In this document: positions 14,374-21,316 of the stretch, piece after piece
How the letters are laid out: each line of letters opens with the position of its first letter
How positions within the stretch are numbered: the first letter of the stretch is position 1
Assembly (NCBI GenBank): GCA_025360565.1
Contig: JANYBY010000150.1
Span: 1-21,316 of the forward strand
From: Bacteroidota bacterium
Lineage (GTDB): Bacteria; Bacteroidota; Bacteroidia; B-17B0; Aurantibacillaceae
Length of the DNA stretch: 21,316 nt
Direction of reading: 5' to 3'
The notes under the pieces: generated by a model
The model's input: only the letters and a program-made list of their open reading frames with translations
Told to the model about the DNA's origin: nothing
The model's database searches: none
Position numbers and translations under genes: made by a program

Positions 14374-15336
14374 ATGAAAAAACTTTTCACAAAAATTGCT
14401 ATAATGATAGCTGGTTTTACCGGTGTTGCTGTAGCACAACAAGATCCTCAATTTACACAGTGGATGCACAATCGTTTGATTTATAACCCGGGTTATGCGG
14501 GTACTTCAGGCGGTGTTTGCGGTGTTTTGCAAGTTCGCCAGCAATGGGCGAGCTTCACAGGTGCTCCTGTATCTATTGCCTTTGCAGCGGATGCTAAAAT
14601 ACAAAACATCCCTCTGGGGGTTGGTATTACATTTATTAATGACAAGATCGGGCCAATGAGTACAAATTATGTACGTTTGGCCGGTTCATGGATCAATAAA
14701 ATAGGTAAAGGAAATTTAGGTTTGGGGTTAGACGTAGGTCTTTTACAAAAAAGTATTAGCTCAAGTTGGATAGTTCCTGAGCCGGGCAAAAATGACCCTA
14801 CTATTCCAGGGGGTTATGGCGATCTTGGATTCTCAAACGGTTCCCTTAATAAAGCTTCCTTAGACTTAGGTTTTGGAGCGTTCTATAATATTCCAGGCAG
14901 ATTTTATGCAGGTTTATCAAGTACTCACTTACCAGCTCAAACACTTGGTAGCGGAAAAGTTAATTTTCAGGTTAGCCGTCACTACTATTTCATGACCGGT
15001 TATACATTTGATATTAATCCAAGAAACTCCCTTACACCAAACATTAAATATAAGTCGGATTTAGCCGCAGGCGCTTTAGATGTTAACCTTACGTATATGT
15101 ATGATAAAAAACTATGGGCAGGAGCAACTTACCGTTTAAATGATGCTGCTGCTTTAATGATTGGATATCAGCATCAACTTCAAGGAACAACTACCATTAA
15201 GGCAGGGCTTTCTTACGACTTTGTACTTTCAAAAATAAAGGGTTATACGTCAGGTACTTATGAATTGTTTTTGGGTGCATGTTTTACTCCAAAACCTAAA
15301 AAAGTAACCTCTTACGAAACTGACCGTTACTATTAA
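14374..15336 (+). CDS. porP: PorP/SprF-family T9SS outer-membrane protein, first gene of the core operon
   Basis: The 320-residue protein has a signal peptide (MKKLFTKIAIMIAGFTGVAVA) and the mature start QQDPQFTQWMHNRLIYNPGY, the hallmark of PorP. QVRQQWASFTGAP, a family-wide segment, and a run of amphipathic beta strands follow, consistent with an outer-membrane barrel. PorP is needed for T9SS function in Porphyromonas, where it is encoded directly before porK; the same order here supports the name. It is clearly a paralogue of the protein at 10637 but not a close copy. The ATG at 14374 fits the signal peptide. gldK follows after 135 bp, without a convincing promoter in between. Confidence 0.9.
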   Translation: MKKLFTKIAIMIAGFTGVAVAQQDPQFTQWMHNRLIYNPGYAGTSGGVCGVLQVRQQWASFTGAPVSIAFAADAKIQNIPLGVGITFINDKIGPMSTNYVRLAGSWINKIGKGNLGLGLDVGLLQKSISSSWIVPEPGKNDPTIPGGYGDLGFSNGSLNKASLDLGFGAFYNIPGRFYAGLSSTHLPAQTLGSGKVNFQVSRHYYFMTGYTFDINPRNSLTPNIKYKSDLAAGALDVNLTYMYDKKLWAGATYRLNDAAALMIGYQHQLQGTTTIKAGLSYDFVLSKIKGYTSGTYELFLGACFTPKPKKVTSYETDRYY

Positions 15337-15360
15337 GATAATAAATTAGTGTAACCTTTT

Positions 15361-15375
15361 AACGAAAATTTCGTT
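15361..15375. repeat. Palindrome between porP and gldK
   Basis: AACGAAA-A-TTTCGTT is a perfect 7-bp dyad. It lies 25 bp after porP and is not followed by a long T-tract. It might mark the end of porP mRNA, reduce read-through or bind a regulator. Confidence 0.4.
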
Positions 15376-15471
15376 TAAGCCACTTACAACCAATATAAAT
15401 GTTAATAACTCTAAACAAAACAGAACTTGTAACCTTTATTGAAGTTGTGGTTATAAACTAAAACAGGTAAT

Positions 15472-17019
15472 ATGAAAAAACTCTTGGTATTAGCTTCTTT
15501 TGTGGCCTTGGTAACCGGATGCAACAAACGCACCGCCGAGTTAACAGGTGTCCTTGGTCGTGAGCAATGGTTTCAGCCTGATCCATTTGGAACACTTTAC
15601 ATTCCAATGGGCAGTTACCATATGGGTCCCGATGATGAGGAGACTCCTTTTGCGCATACCACTAAATCAAGGTTAGTGTCTGTTCAGGCATTTTACATTG
15701 ATGACTCTGAAATCTCTAACAACGAGTATCGCCAATTCGTATATTGGGTTCGCGATTCTATCGCACGTAAGCTTTTAGCATTTGGTTCAAATGGTAAGGC
15801 TGAAGAATACCAGATCCCTCAAGAAGAGTTTTTGAGTGTTTGGCCAATCTTTAAAGGTGATAATAATCTTCAAGATCCATATATTAACTGGGATACTAAA
15901 ATAACCTGGGGAAGTGATGATGATGATTATCGCGCAGACTTGCAGCCACTTTACTTGCCTGAAGGAGAACGTTTCTATAACAGAAAAGAAATTGATTCAC
16001 GTAAATTAAACTACGAGTATTATAGAATCGATTTAAAATTAGCAGCTTCTAAAAGCAATCGTTTTGTTCCAAACAGATCAGCCGATATTCAAGACCCGGC
16101 TCATGAATACAAAAAAGCTGAGTATATTAATGGTGCTTATTTAAATGATGGTCAAAATGGCGCTTTGGGCGGATTAGCAACTCCGGTTGGCGATCCTACA
16201 AAAGACAATAAAACATTAGGAACCTACAACGTAAAAGATCTTCAAACCAAAGGTCAAGGTATGCGTCAAATTCCTAGGGAGCGTAAAGGCGTTGACCGTT
16301 CTGTATTTATTATAAAAGACATTATAAATGTTTACCCCGATACCTTAGCTTGGGTGCACGATTATACCTATTCATTCAACGAACCTTTAACAAATATGTA
16401 TTTCTGGCATCCGGCTTATGACTCTTATCCTGTAGTAGGGGTAACCTGGAAACAAGCCCGTGCATTTTCGATTTGGCGCTCTCTTTTATTAAACAATTAC
16501 CTTATTGCAAGTGAGCAATCTATTGTGAACGATTTCCGTTTACCAACAGAAAGCGAATGGGAATTTGCAGCTCGCGGTGGCCTTCAAAAATCTCCATACC
16601 CTTGGGGTGGCCCTTATATTCGTAACGCAAGCGGCTGTTTCCTTGGAAACTTTAAGCCAATGCGCGGTTCGTATATTGATGATGGTGGATTTCACTCTGT
16701 ATATATTTACTCGTATAACCCTAATGATTATGGTTTATATTGTATGGCAGGTAACGTATCTGAGTGGACAAGCAATTCCTTTGATGAGTCAGCTTACGAT
16801 TTTTCACATGATTTAAATCCGGATTACGTTTACGATGCACAAGAAAAGGATCAGAATGTTTTAAAGCGTAAAGTAATTCGTGGTGGCAGTTGGAAAGATA
16901 TCGGGTACTATCTGCAAACAAGCGCACGTACTTATGAATATCAAGATACCGCTAAGTGTTACCTAGGTTTCCGTAACGTTATGACCTATTTAGGACGTGC
17001 TAAAGGAGATGATATTTAA
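15472..17019 (+). CDS. gldK: T9SS ring lipoprotein GldK/PorK
   Basis: The lipoprotein signal MKKLLVLASFVALVTGC puts the lipidated Cys at residue 17. The rest is a formylglycine-generating-enzyme (SUMF1)-like domain: GTLYIPMGSYHMG, AFYIDDSEISNNEYRQFV, YPVVGVTWKQARAFSIWR, DFRLPTESEWEFAARGG, GLYCMAGNVSEWTSNS and VIRGGSWKD. GldK/PorK uses this fold structurally, forming with GldN/PorN the periplasmic ring under the outer membrane. The family-specific insertion (about residues 110-290) is present. At 515 residues it is somewhat longer than I recall for F. johnsoniae GldK. The ATG at 15472 gives the exact lipoprotein signal. gldL follows after a 77-bp A/C-rich spacer. Confidence 0.95.
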   Translation: MKKLLVLASFVALVTGCNKRTAELTGVLGREQWFQPDPFGTLYIPMGSYHMGPDDEETPFAHTTKSRLVSVQAFYIDDSEISNNEYRQFVYWVRDSIARKLLAFGSNGKAEEYQIPQEEFLSVWPIFKGDNNLQDPYINWDTKITWGSDDDDYRADLQPLYLPEGERFYNRKEIDSRKLNYEYYRIDLKLAASKSNRFVPNRSADIQDPAHEYKKAEYINGAYLNDGQNGALGGLATPVGDPTKDNKTLGTYNVKDLQTKGQGMRQIPRERKGVDRSVFIIKDIINVYPDTLAWVHDYTYSFNEPLTNMYFWHPAYDSYPVVGVTWKQARAFSIWRSLLLNNYLIASEQSIVNDFRLPTESEWEFAARGGLQKSPYPWGGPYIRNASGCFLGNFKPMRGSYIDDGGFHSVYIYSYNPNDYGLYCMAGNVSEWTSNSFDESAYDFSHDLNPDYVYDAQEKDQNVLKRKVIRGGSWKDIGYYLQTSARTYEYQDTAKCYLGFRNVMTYLGRAKGDDI

Positions 17020-17096
17020 TTTTGAACACACAACACAAACACAAATAAAAACACAATAAACACAAACACGAACAATTAACAAAACACAAAACAGCT
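17020..17096 (+). promoter_or_regulatory. A/C-rich unstructured leader of gldL
   Basis: The 77-base spacer has only three G and about nine T; the rest is A and C in irregular ACACAA-type units. Such a leader cannot form a stable hairpin and may help ribosomes load. No promoter motif is seen in it. Confidence 0.4.
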
Positions 17097-17897
17097 ATGA
17101 GCAAATTAGGAAAAGTAAAAGGATTTAAAAGGTTTATCCACATGGCATCATGTCTTGGAGCCTCTATCGTTATCTTGGGAGCATTGTTTAAAATTATGCA
17201 CTGGCCTCTTTGTAACGAAATGTTAATTATTGGTTTAAGTACAGAAGCATTTTTGTTCTGTTTGTTTGCATCGGATATTCCACATGAAGAAGTTGATTGG
17301 ACCTTAGCTTACCCTGAATTAGCAGGAATGGGCCACGAAGAAATTCCTGAAGAAGAGCATGGAAGTAAATTACCTTTAAGCCAACAATTAGATACTATGT
17401 TAGCAGATGCTAAGATAGGTCCTGAATTAATTGAAAGCCTTGGTAATGGTATGAAATCATTAACTGAGTCTGCAAACAAGATCGGTGATCTTAGTAATGC
17501 ACACGAAGCAACTAACGAATATGTTTCCAGTGTAAAAAAGGCCTCTACAAAAGTGTCCGATTTAGCGGATACATATCAAAAAGCTGCATCTGCTATGACC
17601 GGTCTTGCCGAGTCAAATGAAACAGGTCATGCGATCGGTGATTCATTGAACCAGGTTTCTAAAAATTTATCTGCATTAAATGCAACTTACGAATTGCAAT
17701 TACAAGGAAGTAAAACACATTTGGATGCTACCGCTAAATTCTACGACGGTTTACATGAATTGATGAAAAACTTAAATGATTCTGTTGAAGATACGAAAGT
17801 ATATCGTAAGGAAATGGGTCAATTATCCGGAAACTTAACAGCATTAAATACCATTTATGGTAACATGTTAAGCGCTATGGGAGCAAACCATAAATAA
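17097..17897 (+). CDS. gldL: T9SS/gliding motor stator protein GldL/PorL
   Basis: Two transmembrane helices occupy about residues 17-35 and 42-59 (LGASIVILGALFKIMHWP and MLIIGLSTEAFLFCLFASD), then a long cytoplasmic helical domain. GALFKIMHWP is the family signature. Lys32, His35 and Glu50 fit the charged membrane residues proposed for proton flow in GldL (Lys27, His30, Glu49 in F. johnsoniae, from memory). The position ten residues after Glu50 is Asp60, where I recall Glu59. GldL forms a pentamer around a GldM dimer and couples proton flow to rotation that powers T9SS and gliding. Length (266) is within what I expect for the family. The ATG at 17097 gives the normal short N-terminus. Confidence 0.95.
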   Translation: MSKLGKVKGFKRFIHMASCLGASIVILGALFKIMHWPLCNEMLIIGLSTEAFLFCLFASDIPHEEVDWTLAYPELAGMGHEEIPEEEHGSKLPLSQQLDTMLADAKIGPELIESLGNGMKSLTESANKIGDLSNAHEATNEYVSSVKKASTKVSDLADTYQKAASAMTGLAESNETGHAIGDSLNQVSKNLSALNATYELQLQGSKTHLDATAKFYDGLHELMKNLNDSVEDTKVYRKEMGQLSGNLTALNTIYGNMLSAMGANHK

Positions 17898-17970
17898 ATT
17901 GTAACCCAATTTAAACTTATCGTTATTAATTATAGAATTGTTTAACAACAAATAAAACACATTATTTAAA

Positions 17971-19620
17971 ATGGCAGGCGGCAAAGAAACCCCAAGGCAG
18001 AAGATGATTGGTATGATGTACTTAGTACTTACAGCACTTCTTGCGATGAACGTATCTAAAGTAATTCTAAAAGGCTATGTGAAAGTGAACGAGAGTATCG
18101 TAAGAAGCCGCGAGAATATGGAGGAAAATAACAAACGTGTAACTGAAGCTTTTAAAAATACAATTGCCGGTAACGCCGGTGCTTTGCCTTATTTTGAAAA
18201 ATCGGAAGAGGCACATAAGTTAATTATTGAAGTAGAGAAATATGTTGACCAGGTAAAATTTAACGTGATCTCTGCCTCTGAGCAAACTACTAAAGCGGAT
18301 ACTGTACAATTAAAATATGCGCAAAGACCGGATGATTATGATAATCCAACGCGGGTTTTGTTAGGAAGTGAGCCTTCAACCCCAATTACAGGTTCTTTAT
18401 CTGCAATTGAATTAAAAAATAAAGTGGCCGATCTCCACAAGAATTTAATGGCTATGTTAGATGGTATGAAAACGAATCCAAAAACAAAGTTATTGGATGA
18501 CGATTACCAATCATTAAAACGCAAAATTGACAACATTAAACCGCATGACAGTGGTGATATGGAAGACGGATTAAAGATGGTTTGGGAAGTTGAGAATTTT
18601 TATCACTTACCAATGGCTGCCGTAGTTTGTAATTTAAATAAAATGGCTGCCGATCTATCCAGTGTTGAAGCAGAAATGTTAGGCGTATTATCAGGTGCGA
18701 GCGGAAAGATCTCTATTAAATTTGATCAGTTATCGGCTAAGGTAATTGCTCCAAGTTCATACATTCAGGCTGGCCAGCAATATACTGCCGATATTTTTAT
18801 CGCGGCCTCTTCAAGTAAGATCTCTAAAGAAGACATGAAAATTTATATTGGTGTAGATTCGGCCGAAGCAGCTTCGGGTAAAACCGGAACACTTGATGTT
18901 CCTATCGAAGGCGGTATGGGTAAATATTTAGTTGGTACCGGCGGACAAGGTGAACAAACATACAAGGGTATCATTAAATACAAAAACCCAGACGGAACTT
19001 TTAAATATTATCCTTTCTCACAAACTTATATGGTGGCTGCTCCTGCTGTTGCAATTTCTGCCGATCAAATGCGCGTATTTTACCGTGGCGTTGTTAATCC
19101 GGTTTCAGTTTCTGCGGCCGGTGTATCACCAACAGATATTCAGCTTAGCGCTAATGGAGGCGGAGCAAAATACATATCTAAAGGTGGCGGTAAATACGAA
19201 TTTACGTTTGCCGGTTCAGGTGCTGCTACTTGTAGTATCAGTGTTTCGGCTAAAGGAAAATCACAAGGCCCTGCTGTAGTGTTTAGGGTAAAACCCTTAC
19301 CAAAACCTGAACCAAAAGTAGGCGGTAAATTTGCTCCTTCAGAAATGAAAAAATCTGAATTATCAATGGTTGGTGCCGTTGGTGCCGGTGCAAATGGTTT
19401 CGATTTTACAGCAAACTTTATGGTTCAATCCTATTCTTTAATGGGAAAAGTTAAAGGAAAATTAGTTCAGTGTGAAGGAAACGGGCCGAATTTTGCGGCT
19501 GATGCACTTGCACTTTTTAAAGGAATTGACGTAAACAATAAAATATTTATCGATATTAAAGTAAAAGGTCCGGATGGCGCCATCAACAATGTGGGTTGTG
19601 CGATCAGGGCAACACGTTAA
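17971..19620 (+). CDS. gldM: T9SS/gliding motor shaft protein GldM/PorM
   Basis: The 549-residue protein begins MAGGKETPRQKMIGMMYLVL, the conserved GldM N-terminus, with one transmembrane helix at about 12-32. Arg9 lies where an Arg thought to interact with the GldL membrane Glu is found. The rest is periplasmic: a helical region to about residue 225 (ENFYHLPMAAVVCNLNKMAA), then beta-rich domains (ISIKFDQLSAKVIAPSSYIQ, QMRVFYRGVVNPVSVSAAGV) ending in the C-terminal domain that contacts the GldK/GldN ring (ELSMVGAVGAGANGFDF). It passes motion from the inner-membrane motor to the outer-membrane ring. The length is slightly above the roughly 510-520 residues I recall for characterised members. 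It lies 73 bp after gldL. Confidence 0.95.
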   Translation: MAGGKETPRQKMIGMMYLVLTALLAMNVSKVILKGYVKVNESIVRSRENMEENNKRVTEAFKNTIAGNAGALPYFEKSEEAHKLIIEVEKYVDQVKFNVISASEQTTKADTVQLKYAQRPDDYDNPTRVLLGSEPSTPITGSLSAIELKNKVADLHKNLMAMLDGMKTNPKTKLLDDDYQSLKRKIDNIKPHDSGDMEDGLKMVWEVENFYHLPMAAVVCNLNKMAADLSSVEAEMLGVLSGASGKISIKFDQLSAKVIAPSSYIQAGQQYTADIFIAASSSKISKEDMKIYIGVDSAEAASGKTGTLDVPIEGGMGKYLVGTGGQGEQTYKGIIKYKNPDGTFKYYPFSQTYMVAAPAVAISADQMRVFYRGVVNPVSVSAAGVSPTDIQLSANGGGAKYISKGGGKYEFTFAGSGAATCSISVSAKGKSQGPAVVFRVKPLPKPEPKVGGKFAPSEMKKSELSMVGAVGAGANGFDFTANFMVQSYSLMGKVKGKLVQCEGNGPNFAADALALFKGIDVNNKIFIDIKVKGPDGAINNVGCAIRATR

Positions 19621-19628
19621 GGATCTTT

Positions 19629-19649
19629 ATTCGGTTTTATTTACCGAAT
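19629..19649 (+). other. Hairpin between gldM and gldN
   Basis: ATTCGGT pairs perfectly with ACCGAAT around a 7-base AT loop, starting 9 bases after the gldM stop. No T-tract follows, so it is unlikely to end transcription fully. It could protect the 3' end of gldM mRNA or set the ratio of GldM to GldN. Confidence 0.5.
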
Positions 19650-19700
19650 TAACTCTAAAAAATAACGGGGTATTTTAAAAAGAAATTAAATATCAAAATT

Positions 19701-20567
19701 ATGAAAAGTTCAAAACATACTTACCTATTGATGCTTTGCATGCTTTGCTTGAGTGTTTCTTTTGCTCAACCCGGCGGTGCTTTTGACCCGGGTGATTATA
19801 GAGATGGTGTTTACGATAAAGAGAATGCTGTAAACAGACGCTACATTCCTTATACCCACCTAAGAGAAGGTGATGTTACCTGGGAAAAACGCGTTTGGCG
19901 CTCTTTAGATATGCGCGAAAAAATAAACCAACAACTTTATTACCCGACCGATTTCGTAAAAAGCAGGATTTCTTTAATGCAGTTGATGGTTAAAGCAATT
20001 CTTAATGGACAGATACAAGCTTTCAGTGACGAAGAATTTTTATCACCTTATGAAAAAGCCGATATCCGTAAAAAATTGGTATTCGTAAACGACTCCAGCG
20101 ATCAGGAACAATTTGACAAAGACGGCAACTCGTTTACCGTTAAAATGCCGGGTGAAACTGACTCTATTTGGACCTACGAAAGTTTTTGCCAAATGGATAT
20201 AAAGGAAGATTGGTTCTTTGATAAACAAAAGTCGGTTTTAGAGGTTAGGATTATTGGAATATGTTTTAAAGTTACTCCTAGGGGAAAACCCGAATTAGGT
20301 TGTAGCCAGGAATTGTTTTACGCTTATTTCCCTGCATGCCGCCCTTACTTTGCCAAAGAAGAAGTATTTAATGTAAAGAACGATAGTGAGCGAAGAACCT
20401 TTGAGGATATTTTTTGGAAGCGGCAGTTTTCCAGTTTCGTCACCAAGGAATCAAACGTTTATAACCGGGAAATTCAAAAGTACTCACAGGGTATAGATGC
20501 CCTCCTCGAGTCCGACAGGATCAAAGGTGATATCTTTAAGTGGGAACACGATCTGTGGCACTTTTAG
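19701..20567 (+). CDS. gldN: T9SS periplasmic ring protein GldN/PorN
   Basis: The 288-residue protein has a signal peptide (KHTYLLMLCMLCLSVSFAQ) and family segments: YIPYTHLREGDVTWEKRVWR, DMREKINQQLYYPTD, GKPELGCSQELFYAYFPACR and TFEDIFWKRQFSSFVTKESN. GldN/PorN binds GldK/PorK in the periplasmic ring and contacts GldM. It is the last gene of the operon, 80 bp after gldM with the hairpin above between them, and a strong terminator follows 20 bp on. The ATG at 19701 directly precedes the signal peptide. Its length matches a compact member of the family. Confidence 0.94.
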   Translation: MKSSKHTYLLMLCMLCLSVSFAQPGGAFDPGDYRDGVYDKENAVNRRYIPYTHLREGDVTWEKRVWRSLDMREKINQQLYYPTDFVKSRISLMQLMVKAILNGQIQAFSDEEFLSPYEKADIRKKLVFVNDSSDQEQFDKDGNSFTVKMPGETDSIWTYESFCQMDIKEDWFFDKQKSVLEVRIIGICFKVTPRGKPELGCSQELFYAYFPACRPYFAKEEVFNVKNDSERRTFEDIFWKRQFSSFVTKESNVYNREIQKYSQGIDALLESDRIKGDIFKWEHDLWHF

Positions 20568-20582
20568 CCTCATAAAAATTAC

Positions 20583-20616
20583 AAAAAAGCGCCTCTTTTA
20601 ATGGGGCGCTTTTTTT
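20583..20616 (+). terminator. Intrinsic terminator of the porP-gldKLMN operon
   Basis: AGCGCCTC (20588-20595) pairs with GGGGCGCT (20603-20610) around TTTTAAT with one T-G pair, followed by six T. A preceding six-A run makes it potentially bidirectional. It begins about 20 bp after the gldN stop. Confidence 0.9.
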
Positions 20617-20660
20617 ATGTTAACAGTATCTTAAATCCAAATACCTTAAACAATTTTCCA

Positions 20661-20690
20661 TTGTTTATTTAAGGTTTAATAATACATTTG
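20661..20690 (+). promoter_or_regulatory. Promoter of the downstream lipoprotein gene
   Basis: TTG at 20661-20663 and TACATTTG at 20683-20690 are exactly 19 bp apart. The predicted start near 20696 gives a leader of about 17 bases to the ATG at 20713. With the terminator upstream, this separates the gene from the gld operon. Confidence 0.68.
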
Positions 20691-20712
20691 TTTAAATTTA
20701 AAAATTACATCT

Positions 20713-21316
20713 ATGCTTAAGTTAAAATCACTTCTAATTAGCACGTCTATTGTTATGTTTGTTGCCTGTACCAACAGTAAAGAAAAGGAACATGATGATA
20801 CCAACGATTCTATTCCCGCGGTTGTAAAGGACACCACTAAAATAACTGTGGAAGATACCACTAAATTTAAATTTGATTTTGCTATAGCCAACATTCCTTC
20901 GCCCGCCAATAATATGCAGGAAATAAATAAATGGAATGTGCCGTATGATAACTCGGCGTTTAACGATGTAAAAAATACATCTAAATATAATAATGAATTT
21001 CAAAGAGCGTTTAATCTGGGGGTTTACAACATTGATATGTGTTACGCCATGGCTTCGGATAAAGGCGAAGATGTATTAAAATACATGAAAAATATTGTGA
21101 TCTTAAGTGATCTTTTGGGTGTAAAAGGAGCGGTTAACGCTATGATAGGCAAGAGAGCGGAAAGCAATATTGGTAACAAAGATTCATTATTTAAAATAAT
21201 GGATGAGATCTTTGTTAAAAGCGACGATTATTTAAGAACGAATGAGCGTGTTTTTACGGCGGCTACTGTTTTCTCGGGTAGTTGGCTTGAAAGTTTGTAC
21301 TTAGCTTGCGAAATCG
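20713..21316 (+). CDS. Lipoprotein of unknown function, 3'-truncated by window edge
   Basis: The frame is open from the ATG at 20713 to the last base (201 codons plus one base). It begins MLKLKSLLISTSIVMFVAC, a lipoprotein signal with the Cys at residue 19. An Asp/Thr/Lys-rich linker follows (HDDTNDSIP, KDTTKITVEDTTKF). From about residue 60 the protein looks helical: SPANNMQEINKWNVPYDN, FQRAFNLGVYNIDMCYAM, KYMKNIVILSDLLGVKGAV and LRTNERVFTAATVFSGSWL. I do not recognise the family. The linker suggests a lipid-anchored periplasmic or surface domain. It has its own promoter and so need not belong to the secretion system. The +1 dinucleotide usage and AT content resemble its neighbours, and nothing suggests recent transfer. 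Confidence 0.8.
   Translation, partial: MLKLKSLLISTSIVMFVACTNSKEKEHDDTNDSIPAVVKDTTKITVEDTTKFKFDFAIANIPSPANNMQEINKWNVPYDNSAFNDVKNTSKYNNEFQRAFNLGVYNIDMCYAMASDKGEDVLKYMKNIVILSDLLGVKGAVNAMIGKRAESNIGNKDSLFKIMDEIFVKSDDYLRTNERVFTAATVFSGSWLESLYLACEI

Noticed and set aside
15361..15375. Terminator after porP
   Set aside because: The palindrome has no following T-tract and lies within an operon order conserved in other Bacteroidota; it is listed only as a repeat.
18932..19279. 115-codon plus-strand frame inside gldM
   Set aside because: It is an out-of-frame shadow of the conserved GldM periplasmic domains.
20676..21003. Two minus-strand open frames
   Set aside because: They are antisense to the truncated lipoprotein, which has a lipobox and a matching promoter; they have no signal or family resemblance of their own.

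Overview
The window is AT-rich DNA from a member of the Bacteroidota. Three things support this: a complete type IX secretion (T9SS) / gliding core operon (porP-gldK-gldL-gldM-gldN), promoters of the Bacteroidota type (TTG, 19 bp, TAnnTTTG), and a giant PKD-repeat protein with the C-terminal domain typical of T9SS cargo. I cannot place it below phylum. Having porP as first gene of the gldKLMN operon resembles the Porphyromonas porPKLMN arrangement.

Region 1 (1-4177, + strand) is the end of a surface-polysaccharide gene cluster. It holds two FemAB-like acyl/aminoacyl transferases (the first cut by the window edge), an AAC(3)-fold N-acetyltransferase and two unrelated NodB-type deacetylases. 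Genes are 1-15 bp apart and two of them start with TTG. The set suggests removal and re-addition of N-acyl groups on a surface sugar or its carrier.

Region 2 (4178-4937) holds a stand-alone hotdog thioesterase very like E. coli YdiI/MenI. It is flanked by short intergenic repeats of several kinds.

Region 3 (4938-13745) is a secretion-cargo locus. A minus-strand M43-like metalloprotease homologue with a damaged zinc site diverges from a 1517-residue PKD protein. The two promoters are mirror images, and each -33 box lies inside the other gene. The PKD gene is followed by a PorP/SprF outer-membrane protein and a PorE-like TPR/beta-propeller/OmpA protein, the usual adhesin-SprF-OmpA order. A 38-bp dispersed repeat forms the start of the PorP/SprF gene, and a decayed relative may sit in the same place in the OmpA gene.

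Region 4 (13746-14373) carries rpmE2 (ribosomal protein L31 type B) on the minus strand with its own terminator and promoter.

Region 5 (14374-20616) is the T9SS core operon: PorP, the GldK lipoprotein, the GldL/GldM proton-driven inner-membrane motor and periplasmic GldN, ended by a strong intrinsic terminator. A separate promoter then drives a lipoprotein of unknown function that runs off the right edge.

No tRNA, rRNA, CRISPR array, transposase or phage gene was seen. No gene-free stretch exceeds 300 bp.
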